From: DALYJJ01 sp033763935
GTDB lineage: Bacteria; Acidobacteriota; Terriglobia; Bryobacterales; Bryobacteraceae
Reading direction: 5' to 3'
NCBI GenBank assembly: GCA_033763935.1
Contig: JANRJO010000060.1
Location: 19,723 to 83,722 of the forward strand
Length of the DNA: 64,000 nucleotides
The number at the start of each line of letters is the position of its first letter. The stretch's first letter is position 1. A program made the translations under genes and the position numbers. Shown here piece after piece: positions 1 to 9,252 of this stretch. The notes below the pieces were generated by a model, which saw only the letters and a program-made list of their open reading frames with translations, was not told where the DNA came from and searched no databases.

Positions 1-1020
1 GCCGCCCCGGGCAACCTTCATCCGCACGATGCTGTTCAAGCGCTGCTGATACAGGTTCACGTGAAACTGCCGGGCGTTCTCCATCCTTTTGCCATTAAGC
101 GACAGGATGATATCGCCGGCTTTCAATCCGGCAATGAAGCCGGGACCACCGGGGAAGACATCGGCCAGGATGACTCCGCTTTGAACGTTCAGGCCCAAGG
201 CCCCGGCCATCCCTTCAGTGAGCGTCTGAGCCTCGACGCCAAGCTCGCCGCGCAGCACAAACCCGCTCTGCCTAAGCTGGTCGACTACGAAGCGAACGAT
301 GTTACTGGGAACAGCGAAGCCCAGCCCTTGACTACCCCCGGACTGGGACATGATGAGCGTGTTGATGCCGAGAAGCTTTCCATCGAGGTCCACCAGCGCT
401 CCTCCGCTGCTCCCCGGATTGATGGGGGCATCGGTCTGCAGGAAGATCACACGGTCGTCGTGCTGCAGTTGTCGTGCAACGGCACTGACGACACCCATGC
501 TCACGGAGCTTTCCAGGCCAATGGGGCTGCCGATGGCAACCACCAATTGGCCCTGCCGAACGGTCTCGGAATCCGCCAGCGTGAGGTGAGGCAATTCCCG
601 CCCGTCCACTTTGAGCAGTGCGAGGTCCGTCTCATTGTCGATACCGACGAGTCGCGCCGGCAAGAGGCGCCCGGGGGGACGGACAATACTGTGGCCCTCC
701 TTGTCGCCGCTTCCCGTCAATTGCACTTGAATCCGGGTCATGCCTCCGACAACATGGGCGTTAGTAATGATGTAGCCGTCCGGGCTCAGAATGACTCCGG
801 AGCCGCTCGCCTGCCGTAGCCCGAAGGGAGCCGCAACATTGTCGATCGCCGGCCGATACCCTTCCGTTGCCACCTTGACCACGGCAGGAGTCACTTTTTC
901 AGCGACTCCCACCAGCGCGTCGTTCAGTCCCCGGATATAGGACGGGCTTTTCGGGGGTGCTTCACCGGCGCGCAGGAGGGCGCCCGTTACCAGGATGAAT
1001 AGGGCCGCATTGCATTTCAT
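1..1020 (-). CDS. HtrA/DegP-like serine protease with PDZ domain (C-terminus off window)
   Basis: Trypsin-like periplasmic or membrane-associated quality-control protease. Reading the complement from the ATG at 1018-1020 gives a short hydrophobic N-terminus (MKCNAALFILVTGALL) consistent with export. The protease domain follows, with the catalytic triad visible: His89 in TNAHVV, Asp132 in DLALLKVD and Ser205 in NPGSSGGAL (the usual GNSGG reads GSSGG). A PDZ domain follows from about residue 240 (GGPGFIAGLKAGDIILSLNG). The frame is still open at position 1 after 340 codons, so the C-terminus lies outside the window. The downstream neighbour on the same strand is not visible. The upstream neighbour is the sigma-54 activator that ends at 1161. 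Family assignment is firm; substrate unknown. Confidence 0.93.
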   Translation of the reverse strand, partial: MKCNAALFILVTGALLRAGEAPPKSPSYIRGLNDALVGVAEKVTPAVVKVATEGYRPAIDNVAAPFGLRQASGSGVILSPDGYIITNAHVVGGMTRIQVQLTGSGDKEGHSIVRPPGRLLPARLVGIDNETDLALLKVDGRELPHLTLADSETVRQGQLVVAIGSPIGLESSVSMGVVSAVARQLQHDDRVIFLQTDAPINPGSSGGALVDLDGKLLGINTLIMSQSGGSQGLGFAVPSNIVRFVVDQLRQSGFVLRGELGVEAQTLTEGMAGALGLNVQSGVILADVFPGGPGFIAGLKAGDIILSLNGKRMENARQFHVNLYQQRLNSIVRMKVARGG

Positions 1021-1160
1021 GGCAGTGTCTCTGTTTGTCTCAGCAATTGCGTTGCCGCCGAGTCAATTGCTCCATCAAGTAGTAAAGAGAGTAAGTTGTC
1101 GCGCGAAGATCGGCAGCCGCCATCGGCATGCGACTGTCCTGCCGACCGGAGCGCCGGCAA

Positions 1161-3332
1161 TCAGTTGTAGGAGCGCGCGATCTTGAACTTCCGCATTCTA
1201 GACTGGAGCGTGGTTCGCTTCAGTCCCAGGAGCGCCGCGGCGCCTTTTGCTCCGCCGACCTGTCCGCTCGCCGCCTGTAACGCTTTCAGGATCTCGTCAC
1301 GTTCGCCCGCCTCGCCGTTCAAGCTCGAGGCCTTTGCGATGGGAGCCGCGGTATTTTGCTCGACACCAGGCATTGCCAGGTGCAGAGTGTTTCCATCCGT
1401 TAGGATCACAGACCGCTCGATCACGTTTTGCAGTTCTCGGATGTTCCCGGGCCAGTCGTACTGTATCATTGCGTCCATCGCACTTCTTGGGATCGTCTCG
1501 ATGTTACGTCCGAGTTGACGGGCGTGCTTTTGTACGAAGTAGCGGGTCAACAGCGGGATGTCTTCCCGGCGCTCCCGGAGCGGGGGGACAAAGACAGGGA
1601 ATACGTGCAAGCGATAGTACAAGTCAGCGCGGAACTTGTTCTCGCTCACCATGGTCTTCAAGTCCCGGTTCGTGGCAGCAACGAAGCGGACGTTGGTGCG
1701 GATCGTCCGATTGCCGCCTACGCGCTCAAACTCCTGGTCCTGAATGGCCCGTAACAACTTGGGTTGGAGTTCGAGCGGCATCTCGCCGATTTCGTCGAGG
1801 AACAATGTGCCCTCGTGGGCGAGCTCAAAGCGTCCGATCTTCTGTGCGACGGCGCCGGTGAACGACCCCTTCTCGTGCCCGAAGAGCTCGCTCTCCAGTA
1901 AGCTGGCGGGGATGGCGGCGCAATTCACCTTGACGAAACTGCCGCGCCGGCCACTCAGTTCGTGGATCGCTCTTGCGACAAGTTCCTTTCCCGTCCCGGT
2001 CTCTCCCAGGATGAGCACGCTGGCCTGGGTGGGCGCAACCGTACGAATCGCTCTCATCACGCCCTGAATGGCGGGGCCATCGCCGACCATGCTGCCGATG
2101 TTCTGATCGCTACAGATCTCGTCCTCCAGGTACAGCTTCTCTGTCACCAGCCGCTCCTTTAGATCCGCCAGCTCGCGATAGGCGAAGGAGTTCTCCAGCG
2201 TCAAAGCGATCTGCCTGCCGATTTGCAGGAGGAAGCCCGTGTCTTCGGTTGACCAATCCTCGTCCGTCATCCGGTTCAAAGATAGGACACCGATGGTGTG
2301 ATTCCGTGCGATCAGGGGAACCGCACAAACGGACCGGAATCCGAGGGCCACAAACTGTTGGAACAGCGGACTCGGAAAGCGGCCGGCGTCCGTATGGTGA
2401 GCGACGACGGGGTTGCCGGTCGCAAGCACCTCACCGGCCGGCGTACCGGCGGGATCATACGATTCCTTGAGCGTGTCGAAGCCTTGCGGGCACGCCGTGT
2501 GGAGCGCGTACACGTCGAGGCTGCCTTCCTGGTTACACAGGGCAAGCCGGGCGCAATCGTGACGGAGGACCGTGGAGAGCTGCGCCGAGACCGCAGCGAA
2601 CAGCGCATCGCGTTCCAGGTTCGATACCAGTGCGTTGGTGATATCGCAGAGTGTCCGCAACCGGTCTCGCTCCTGCGCCAGGGCCTGCTTTGCAAGGAAG
2701 GACTCAACCGCGATGGCGCACTCCGCGGCGACTCGCTGCAGATACTCGATCTGGGCTGGAGTGACGCTCGCCGCCACAACGGAGCCGAAGCCGAGCGCAC
2801 CAATCCGGTTATGTCCCGCAGTCAGCGGCACCAACACCAGCGTCGTGATACCGAAGGCGCGGGTGCGGTCGACGAACTCCGGCCAGCGGGTATCAAGCTG
2901 CAGCGGTGACACCACGAGGGGCTGTTGATGCAGCCAGACCCACCCGGCTGGGTCCTGGTTCACCGGCAGCCGGAGACTCCTGAGAGCGGGGTTCCCCGGC
3001 TCGTTGACGATACAGCCCTGCATGGCATTCTCGTTGGCGTCGTGGAGGATCAAGCCAACGTGGTCAAACTGGACGATGGGGGCGAGGGATTCGGCTACAC
3101 CCTCTACCAAACTAGGAAGGTCATTGCGGCCAGCGATCGAGCGCGATAGCTGCATCACCGCCTCATACAGTTGGTCCTTACCGGCGCCATGATTGCTGTA
3201 GGTCAGGAACGGGGAGTCAGCCGATGTCCGGCCGTCCAAGTTCCTCATCAAGATCCTGGAGTTTCCGTTCGCTGCGGCGACTTCGAAGCGTAGCGGGTTG
3301 CAGAACTGGGATTCACGATCCACCTTTTCCAC
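1161..3332 (-). CDS. Sigma-54-dependent transcriptional activator, GAF-GAF-AAA+-Fis
   Basis: Enhancer-binding protein of the FhlA/NtrC class (723 aa) that remodels RNA polymerase-sigma-54 by ATP hydrolysis. Two GAF sensory domains occupy about residues 55-200 and 225-385. The AAA+ domain follows, with Walker A GETGTGKE near residue 443, the sigma-54 contact loop GSFTGA, and Walker B LFLDEIGEM. A Fis-type helix-turn-helix ends the protein (GAAALLGLKRTTLQSRMRK). There is no receiver domain, so the signal is probably a small ligand bound by the GAF domains. The GTG start at 3330-3332 is preceded by GGGAGGATCTC, a strong ribosome site. It is a close paralogue of the activator at 42248-44293. A 16-bp palindrome lies 156 bp upstream. 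Confidence 0.95.
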   Translation of the reverse strand: MEKVDRESQFCNPLRFEVAAANGNSRILMRNLDGRTSADSPFLTYSNHGAGKDQLYEAVMQLSRSIAGRNDLPSLVEGVAESLAPIVQFDHVGLILHDANENAMQGCIVNEPGNPALRSLRLPVNQDPAGWVWLHQQPLVVSPLQLDTRWPEFVDRTRAFGITTLVLVPLTAGHNRIGALGFGSVVAASVTPAQIEYLQRVAAECAIAVESFLAKQALAQERDRLRTLCDITNALVSNLERDALFAAVSAQLSTVLRHDCARLALCNQEGSLDVYALHTACPQGFDTLKESYDPAGTPAGEVLATGNPVVAHHTDAGRFPSPLFQQFVALGFRSVCAVPLIARNHTIGVLSLNRMTDEDWSTEDTGFLLQIGRQIALTLENSFAYRELADLKERLVTEKLYLEDEICSDQNIGSMVGDGPAIQGVMRAIRTVAPTQASVLILGETGTGKELVARAIHELSGRRGSFVKVNCAAIPASLLESELFGHEKGSFTGAVAQKIGRFELAHEGTLFLDEIGEMPLELQPKLLRAIQDQEFERVGGNRTIRTNVRFVAATNRDLKTMVSENKFRADLYYRLHVFPVFVPPLRERREDIPLLTRYFVQKHARQLGRNIETIPRSAMDAMIQYDWPGNIRELQNVIERSVILTDGNTLHLAMPGVEQNTAAPIAKASSLNGEAGERDEILKALQAASGQVGGAKGAAALLGLKRTTLQSRMRKFKIARSYN

Positions 3333-3487
3333 GAGATCCTCCCATCTCCATCGATCTCGCCGCCATCAGCTTACCCGGCTGAGGGCTCGCGATTTCTAGC
3401 CTCTCAACGCCGATTGTGCGCCTTGTGCGACCTCGCCAGAAACACTACTTCTGGTATAGAGAGGTGACTGTAAGGTGTATGCGGGAT

Positions 3488-3503
3488 TCACTCGTTCGAG
3501 TGA
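3488..3503. promoter_or_regulatory. 16-bp palindrome, copy 1 (TCACTCGTTCGAGTGA)
   Basis: Two perfect 7-bp arms around a central TT. It overlaps the stop codon of the doxX-like gene and lies 156 bp upstream of the sigma-54 activator start. Copy 2 at 3953-3968 differs at one position. The repeated, symmetric, gene-flanking arrangement suggests a dimeric regulator's operator, but the regulator is not identified. Confidence 0.5.
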
Positions 3504-3880
3504 GGATCGCGGGATCGGCCGGATTCAGCAACTACTCGCTTCCTTCCGAACAGGCGGGCATCGATGGACCAGGCGCCAGGGCCAAGAAGAGCGAGGGCGA
3601 TACCGATTCCCATGACGAGCAGGGACCCGTACGAGAAGAAGCCGTGAGACACGGCGAACCAAAGTGCCGCAGCAGCCAGCACTGCACTTCCGAGGGGTGT
3701 CCAAAGACCGATGCCGACGAGCGCGGCAGCGATACATTCGACAACTACGATCCAGGCATTCCGTTCAGAACTCAACCCTCCGCGAAGCGCGTGATGCAGG
3801 ACGACGGCGCCGGCAGTCAGGCGCAGACACAGAAGGCCTACGCCCGGCGCCCCATACGCGAAGTTAGAGTAGAGACGCTG
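3488..3880 (-). CDS. DoxX-like integral membrane protein, start unclear
   Basis: Small DoxX/SURF4-type membrane protein. The C-terminal signature LGPGAWSIDARL is typical of the family, and about four hydrophobic helices can be seen. The first start codon available in the frame is TTG at 3773-3775 (95 aa), but the same frame upstream of it encodes family-like sequence, including LYSNFAYGAPGVGLL and LRLTAGAVVLHHALRGG. The frame is open up to about 3952 without any ATG, GTG or TTG there. An ATG in the neighbouring frame (MGTENAASLL) suggests a frameshift near the 5' end, or an unusual start. I give the extent of recognisable homology. The stop codon overlaps one 16-bp palindrome and a second copy lies upstream. 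Function unknown. Confidence 0.6.
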   Translation of the reverse strand, partial: QRLYSNFAYGAPGVGLLCLRLTAGAVVLHHALRGGLSSERNAWIVVVECIAAALVGIGLWTPLGSAVLAAAALWFAVSHGFFSYGSLLVMGIGIALALLGPGAWSIDARLFGRKRVVAESGRSRDPHSNE

Positions 3881-3952
3881 CGTTTTCGGTTCCCATCTCC
3901 AGCCTACGTTTGACGTGCCCTTCGTGGATACCCCTGATGAAGTGACGGAAAT

Positions 3953-3968
3953 TCACTCTTTCGAGTGA
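3953..3968. promoter_or_regulatory. 16-bp palindrome, copy 2 (TCACTCTTTCGAGTGA)
   Basis: Six-bp arms TCACTC/GAGTGA around TTTC, one base different from copy 1. It lies between the divergent doxX-like gene and the propeller sensor kinase, whose TTG start is 37 bp downstream. It is well placed to act on either promoter. Confidence 0.5.
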
Positions 3969-4004
3969 TGCGGGAACTGTCGATCTGAGCGAAGTTAGGC
4001 GCAG

Positions 4005-7004
4005 TTGGTAAATTGGACCCAAGTCCTGGTGTGTTTCCTGCGGAGCGCCGCTGTCACGGCCGGGTTCCACGCGCTGGCTGCGCAATCGCTGTCGCCTCAA
4101 TACGTAACGACGGTCTGGCAGGGCGAGCAGGGTTTGCCCCAGAGCACAGTCTTCCGAGTGGTGCAGGACCGGCAGGGGTATCTGTGGTTAGCCACCTGGG
4201 GCGGCCTGGCCCGCTTTGACGGCGTCCGATTCAGGGTTTTCGGTTCAGCGGACATCCCGGGTCTCGGCAACGGCATGGTCCGCTCCGTCTTCCAGAGCCG
4301 CTCCGGAGCCCTGTGGGCAGGAACCCGAACCGGCACTCTCATACGGATGCAGGACGGCGTGTCGAGGACATTCACGCGGAGCCACGGTCTTCCGGGCCAA
4401 GTGGTTAGTTCCATTCGTGAGGATGCGGCGGGAAAGCTCTGGATCAACACGGCCGGCGCGGTCGCGTACGTAGACGGGGAAAAACTCATACGGTACTCCC
4501 ATCACCAGGGCAAAGCGGTGGAGGAGTTCTTCCTGCAGGCACGGGACGGCAGCGTGTGGTTCCGCTGCGGGCAGGAGATCGTGCGCTTCGGGGCGGACGG
4601 CTCCCCAAAGGCGGTTGCTGGTGGCTATCTCGTACAGGAGACCTCTGACGGAAGCGTTTGGATCGGGTCTTTCACGGAAGATCGTCTCGTGCGCTATCAC
4701 CTGGGACGGCTCTCTGAGGTTCGGCTCCCAGTAGCAAAGCGTCCACAATGGACTGGCGCTTTCTCCGGCAGGGGTGTCTTTGCCATGGCGCAGGACGTGG
4801 ATGGGGAGTTGCTGCTGGTCACCTCCGCGGGCCTCTTTCGGGTGGTGAACGGGAGGATGAGCGGACCCGAGCGACTGCGATTGCCACCGGAGCTCCTGGA
4901 GCGGCCAAAGGTACTCAGCCTGATGGTGGATCGCGAAGGGAACCGCTGGGTGGGCACCTTCTCGACCGGACTGTTTCGGTTCCGGCCCGCAGCGGTGACC
5001 AGTTACGGCAAGGAGGAGGGGCTCACCGACGAACCGTTTAACTGTTTGTTGCAGGACCGGGAGGGCCGGATCTGGTTGGGAGGAGACTCACTGCACTGGT
5101 TCGACGGGAGAGAATTTCATCGATTTCATGGCTTGGCGGACATTCGGACCATTGCGCAGACCCGCGACGGCAACCTTTGGTTCGGCGGGTCAGGCGGGTT
5201 GTACCGCTGGCGTTCCGGGGTGCTGAGCCGCTTCAAAATCGATGCACCGGCAGTAGACCAGATTATGGAAGACCACCAAGGCACTCTATGGGTGCAGGCG
5301 GCAACTTACGATCGCCCCGGCGGCCAATACCGCTTCCGAAATGAAAGGCTGGAGAGAGCTCCTGAGTACGGCGAACGGGTGCGAATGGCTCTGGGCCGCG
5401 GAGGTGGCGTCTGGCTCGCGGCCCCGCCGGTGCTGCGGCACATCCAAAACGGCAAGACGGTGCTCTATGACGAGAGGCACGGCCTGCCGGCAAACAATAG
5501 CTACAGCGACTTCTATGAGGAGCCGGATGGCACTCTTTGGATCGGTGCATACGGCGCTGGATTGTACCGCTTCAAGAATGCAAGAGCGAAGGCCATCACA
5601 CCGAAGGACGGCCTGCCGAACGACAGCCCGACTGGCATGGTGGCGGACGGCCGGGGACACCTTTGGGTTTGCTCCAATCAGAACATCTTCCAGCTCAGCC
5701 TTGCGGATCTCAATCGCTTCGCAGACGGGAAGGCGCGCTCGATCACGCCGGTGTTGTACGGCGCGGGCGAGGGAATGAGAAGCATCGAATGCAATGCCGG
5801 CAAACCGGGAGGATGGAAGACACGCGACGGGCGGATCTGGTTTCCGACGATGCGTGGCGTGGTCGCGGTTGATCCTTCGGCCGCGAACCCCCACCCGCCG
5901 CCGGTGGTGATTGAGGAAGCGTGGGCGGGGACCCTGGCGCTGGGCAACGACGGACGAACATCGGCGCCGCCCGGCTACGACACGTTCGACTTTCGATTTA
6001 CCGCACTCAGTCTGTCGGCGCCGGAGAAACAGCGCTTCCGGTATCGTCTAGAGCCCTACGAGAATCAGTGGAAGGAGGCCGGAACGGAGAGAACGGCACA
6101 CTATACGAACATGCGGCCCGGGAGGTACAGGTTCAAGGTGATGGCCGCAAACAGCTATGGCGTCTGGAACGACGAGGCAGCGAGCCTACCGTTCGTGCTT
6201 GAGCCTCACTACTACCAGACCAACTGGTTCTTCCTGCTCTGCGCGGGCGCCCTCGCAGCCTTGGTGTGGGCCGCGTTTCAACGGCGTGTCCGCCAACTGC
6301 AGAGGGAGTTCAACATGGCTGCCGAAGCGCGCGTGGAGGAGCGCATGCGGATCGCCCGCGATCTGCATGACACGCTGCTGCAGGGCTTTCATGGGCTCCT
6401 GCTGCGCCTGCAGGCCGCTTATAACCTGCTGCCAAACCGGGGAGCGGAAGCCCGCGGGGTGCTGGAGAGCACCATCGACGATGCAGCGCGCGCGATCACG
6501 GAAGCCCGAGACGCCGTGCAGGACCTGCGGTCGCAGCCCCTCCTCTGCACGGACCTCGTCAAATCGCTGACGGCGCTCGGGCAGAACCTCCTCGCACGCC
6601 AGCAGTCGTCGACGCGCACTCCGCCTCAGTTCGCCATCGATGTCGAGGGGCGGCCCACGCCGATGGACGCCGATTGCCGCGACGAGATCTTCCGCATCGC
6701 CAGTGAGGCCCTGAGAAACGCCTTCGAGCACTCTCGCGCGCGGCGCATCGAAGTAGAGATCCGGTATGGTGGCGGCGGCTTTCGTTTGCGGGTGCGCGAT
6801 GACGGAAGGGGCATCGATCAGGCTCTCCTCCGCGGTGACGGCCGGACGGGCCACTGGGGCATGATTGGCATGCGAGAGCGGGCGGGGCGGATCGGCGCGA
6901 AGCTGGAAGTCTGGAGCGAGTCGGATGCAGGGACCGAAGTGGAGCTGAGCGTTCCCGCGTCCATCGTCTACGAGCAGGGCGGGCGCCGGCAATTCCAGGG
7001 GTGA
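4005..7004 (+). CDS. Sensor histidine kinase with N-terminal two-component-regulator propeller
   Basis: Membrane-bound hybrid-type sensor (999 aa). After an N-terminal export segment, about residues 40-640 are repeated propeller blades (for example TVWQGEQGLPQS, DREGRIWLGGD and DGTLWIGAYGAGLYRF). A Y_Y_Y domain follows (about 650-730), then one transmembrane helix (WFFLLCAGALAALVWAAF). Next is a HisKA_3 dimerisation domain with phospho-acceptor His788 in RIARDLHDTLLQ, and a HATPase domain with N-box EALRNAFEHS and G-boxes DDGRGID and GMIGMRERAG. It is the NarL/DesK-type partner of the regulator 53 bp downstream. The TTG start is the longest option; a GTG near 4032 is an alternative. The external ligand is unknown; in relatives such propellers are thought to read extracellular polymers or sugars. 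Confidence 0.92.
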   Translation: MVNWTQVLVCFLRSAAVTAGFHALAAQSLSPQYVTTVWQGEQGLPQSTVFRVVQDRQGYLWLATWGGLARFDGVRFRVFGSADIPGLGNGMVRSVFQSRSGALWAGTRTGTLIRMQDGVSRTFTRSHGLPGQVVSSIREDAAGKLWINTAGAVAYVDGEKLIRYSHHQGKAVEEFFLQARDGSVWFRCGQEIVRFGADGSPKAVAGGYLVQETSDGSVWIGSFTEDRLVRYHLGRLSEVRLPVAKRPQWTGAFSGRGVFAMAQDVDGELLLVTSAGLFRVVNGRMSGPERLRLPPELLERPKVLSLMVDREGNRWVGTFSTGLFRFRPAAVTSYGKEEGLTDEPFNCLLQDREGRIWLGGDSLHWFDGREFHRFHGLADIRTIAQTRDGNLWFGGSGGLYRWRSGVLSRFKIDAPAVDQIMEDHQGTLWVQAATYDRPGGQYRFRNERLERAPEYGERVRMALGRGGGVWLAAPPVLRHIQNGKTVLYDERHGLPANNSYSDFYEEPDGTLWIGAYGAGLYRFKNARAKAITPKDGLPNDSPTGMVADGRGHLWVCSNQNIFQLSLADLNRFADGKARSITPVLYGAGEGMRSIECNAGKPGGWKTRDGRIWFPTMRGVVAVDPSAANPHPPPVVIEEAWAGTLALGNDGRTSAPPGYDTFDFRFTALSLSAPEKQRFRYRLEPYENQWKEAGTERTAHYTNMRPGRYRFKVMAANSYGVWNDEAASLPFVLEPHYYQTNWFFLLCAGALAALVWAAFQRRVRQLQREFNMAAEARVEERMRIARDLHDTLLQGFHGLLLRLQAAYNLLPNRGAEARGVLESTIDDAARAITEARDAVQDLRSQPLLCTDLVKSLTALGQNLLARQQSSTRTPPQFAIDVEGRPTPMDADCRDEIFRIASEALRNAFEHSRARRIEVEIRYGGGGFRLRVRDDGRGIDQALLRGDGRTGHWGMIGMRERAGRIGAKLEVWSESDAGTEVELSVPASIVYEQGGRRQFQG

Positions 7005-7057
7005 AAGCATCGGGGTGACGTGGAAATTCCGAGTGCAGCTGACTCATACTGGTTGCT

Positions 7058-7687
7058 GTGAGTGATTCGTCTCGCATCCGTATTCTCACGGTAGATGATC
7101 ACCAGCTCATCCGAACCGGGATCGCCACGCTGTTGCTTGCCGAGCAGGATATGGAGTTGGTGGCCGAGGCAGCGAACGGGCGTGAAGCGATCGCCAGATT
7201 CCGCGAGCACCATCCGGATATCACCCTGATGGACCTGCAGATGCCGGAGTTGGACGGGCTGGACGCCATTCTTGCCATTCGGAGCGAGTTCCCCCAGGCA
7301 AGGATTATCGTCCTGACGACGTATGCGGGAGACGTGCAGGCGCAGCGCGCCTTGAAGGCCGGGGCGCAGGGCTACCTCCTCAAAAACTCGCTGCACAAGG
7401 AGTTACTGCAGACCATCCGTAGCGTTCATGCCGGCCGTAAAGCGATGTCTGCCGAACTTACCGCTCAGGTACTGGCCCATAGCGGCGAGGAGTTACTGAC
7501 TCAGCGCGAGATCGACGTCCTTCGGCTGATCGCGGAGGGGAACGCGAACAAGGAAATTGCGGCCCGGCTCTCGATCACCGAGGAGACGGTCAAGAGCCGG
7601 GTCAAGAACATCCTGGACAAGCTCGGAGCGAATGATCGTACGCACGCTGTCACCATCGCTCTCAAGCGGGGGTTCATCGAGCTCTAA
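7058..7687 (+). CDS. NarL/FixJ-type response regulator
   Basis: Cytoplasmic DNA-binding response regulator of 209 aa. The receiver domain (residues 5-125) has the acidic pair in LTVDDHQ, phospho-acceptor Asp59 in TLMDLQMPE, and the conserved Lys in YLLKNS. A LuxR-type helix-turn-helix follows (about 145-205: LTQREIDVLRLIAEGNANKEIAARL, with ITEETVKSRVKNI). It follows the HisKA_3 kinase on the same strand, so the two form a cognate pair. The GTG start is used. The stop codon abuts the convergent gene ending at 7688. Targets are not visible in sequence. Confidence 0.95.
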   Translation: MSDSSRIRILTVDDHQLIRTGIATLLLAEQDMELVAEAANGREAIARFREHHPDITLMDLQMPELDGLDAILAIRSEFPQARIIVLTTYAGDVQAQRALKAGAQGYLLKNSLHKELLQTIRSVHAGRKAMSAELTAQVLAHSGEELLTQREIDVLRLIAEGNANKEIAARLSITEETVKSRVKNILDKLGANDRTHAVTIALKRGFIEL

Positions 7688-9250
7688 CTAACTGGTCTCG
7701 TCTCCCCACGTTCTAGCCACGCCGACCACGCGCGTCTTTCCGTTCACCGTTTGGGTGTAGACCAGTATCGATTGCTTGGGGCGCGGAGCGGCTGTGATTT
7801 CCGCGACGCCGTAACCCTCATCGGGCATTCCCTGCGCGGGAGTCCGCTTGCCCGTCTCGTTATCGAAGCGGAACCACTGCACCCGCGTGTCCGTGAGGGA
7901 TTTACTCAGGTCATCCCAGGCCAGGGCGCCGTCCTCGATCCGGAAACGGTCGAACGGCAGGACCTTGGCGAAGTACGCTTTGCCGATCTTGTCACGGCGC
8001 TTGATCAGACAATCGACCAAATAGGCTGCCGCCGCCTGGTCGCTGATCTCTCCGGTTGAGACGACGGCCCGAATGTCATCCTCGGTAAAGGCCATCACTT
8101 GTTTCGCAGCCCAAAACTCATCGTCAGGCAGACGATTCAGAAACGCCGGGTTGGGATATTCGGGCACCCATCGTTCCGGATCGAAGGCATCCCCCTCGAT
8201 CAGGCCAACCGACGGAAACTCGCGGAACTTGGCGCGAGCCCAGTAAGGCGGGTCGAGTCCGAGTGTGACCAGCTGCACGGCAGCGCTCTTCCATGAGAAG
8301 AGGTACGCCCCGGAACGGGGGCTGTTGGCGCGCTGAGTGCCGCTGCCGAGCGTGGAGCCGAGGTCGAGCAAGTAGTGACGGATGTAGCGGCCGGCTCCAT
8401 CTTCCACCAGGGCCTCAAAATTGTTAATCGCGCGGGAGTCGTCGTGGCCCAGCCAGGCAGCAAACACGTGCAGCCCTCGCAGGTCACGGCGGTGCTCGTG
8501 AGGCACGACGTCATTCGGATCGTCTTTCCGCACGCCGTAGTATCGCGGGGGGCCTAACGGCTGGCCCTCGATTACTGCACTCGCCGTGGCCCGGTAGCGG
8601 CCATCCTTCAGCCGGGGAGCACGCGCGAGAATGTTCTCAACGTCGCGAACGGTAAGCTTGCGTCTTTTCCCGTTCTCGCCGGTGATTTCCGCCTGCCCGT
8701 CTACCGACAGTTCCTCGGGGCGGAAGTAGACGATGTAATTGTCCGGCACGTGGTAGCCCAGTGCATGAAAGAAGCGGGAGGAAATGACCTCCGCGCTCGT
8801 CGCCATTTCCGCTTGTGACACGGGGTCAAACTTGAGGAAGTACTGCCGGCGCTCTCCGTCGGCGATCGTAAAGCCGGGCGTGATCCCCTCATCCTTGGCG
8901 CCCACTACTCTCCACGTCGACCCGGCGGGAGGCGGGGCATGACCCGGCCCTTGCTTCAGTTCTTGAATGCTCATCCGGCGGTAATAGTGACGCTTCGTGT
9001 ACCAGGCTCCGTCCATCGGCTCGCCCAGAGTGTTAACATCCTGCGCCGGAATGGGCTGCCCCTCTTTCGGCTGGTGCTCGCCCGGTTTTCCAAACTGGTG
9101 CGTGAAAAAGTCGTAATAGTCGCTTAGCTTCCGGGCGACAGCGGCGTGGATCGTAAGCGGGGCCGGCTCCTTCTCCAATGGATCATCCGGGTAGAACCGC
9201 TGGCCAAGGGCCGACGAGGCAAGTAACGCAAGCAGAATAAGTTGTCTCAT
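7688..9250 (-). CDS. Secreted protein with protein-kinase-like motifs, function unknown
   Basis: A 520-aa protein with a clear signal peptide (MRQLILLALLASSALGQ). I do not recognise a named family. Three motifs in order resemble the kinase-fold proteins of the Fam20C/HipA type: a possible ATP-binding lysine in YFLKFDP (about residue 140), a catalytic-loop-like GHDDSRAINN (about 265), and a metal-binding-like LLDLGSTLGSG (about 290). The spacing fits an HxDxxxxN...DxG arrangement. The start is preceded by GGGAGGTGTATTAGTC and lies directly after the stop of the Omp85-like gene, so the two are probably co-transcribed and translationally coupled. Secreted kinase activity is an inference from motifs only; a structural role or a pseudokinase is possible. 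Confidence 0.6.
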   Translation of the reverse strand: MRQLILLALLASSALGQRFYPDDPLEKEPAPLTIHAAVARKLSDYYDFFTHQFGKPGEHQPKEGQPIPAQDVNTLGEPMDGAWYTKRHYYRRMSIQELKQGPGHAPPPAGSTWRVVGAKDEGITPGFTIADGERRQYFLKFDPVSQAEMATSAEVISSRFFHALGYHVPDNYIVYFRPEELSVDGQAEITGENGKRRKLTVRDVENILARAPRLKDGRYRATASAVIEGQPLGPPRYYGVRKDDPNDVVPHEHRRDLRGLHVFAAWLGHDDSRAINNFEALVEDGAGRYIRHYLLDLGSTLGSGTQRANSPRSGAYLFSWKSAAVQLVTLGLDPPYWARAKFREFPSVGLIEGDAFDPERWVPEYPNPAFLNRLPDDEFWAAKQVMAFTEDDIRAVVSTGEISDQAAAAYLVDCLIKRRDKIGKAYFAKVLPFDRFRIEDGALAWDDLSKSLTDTRVQWFRFDNETGKRTPAQGMPDEGYGVAEITAAPRPKQSILVYTQTVNGKTRVVGVARTWGDETS

Positions 9251-9252
9251 GA

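Noticed and set aside
1129..1144. CGGCAGGACAGTCGCA on minus as sigma-54 promoter of the HtrA gene
   Set aside because: Three mismatches and a 98-bp leader; not distinguishable from chance.
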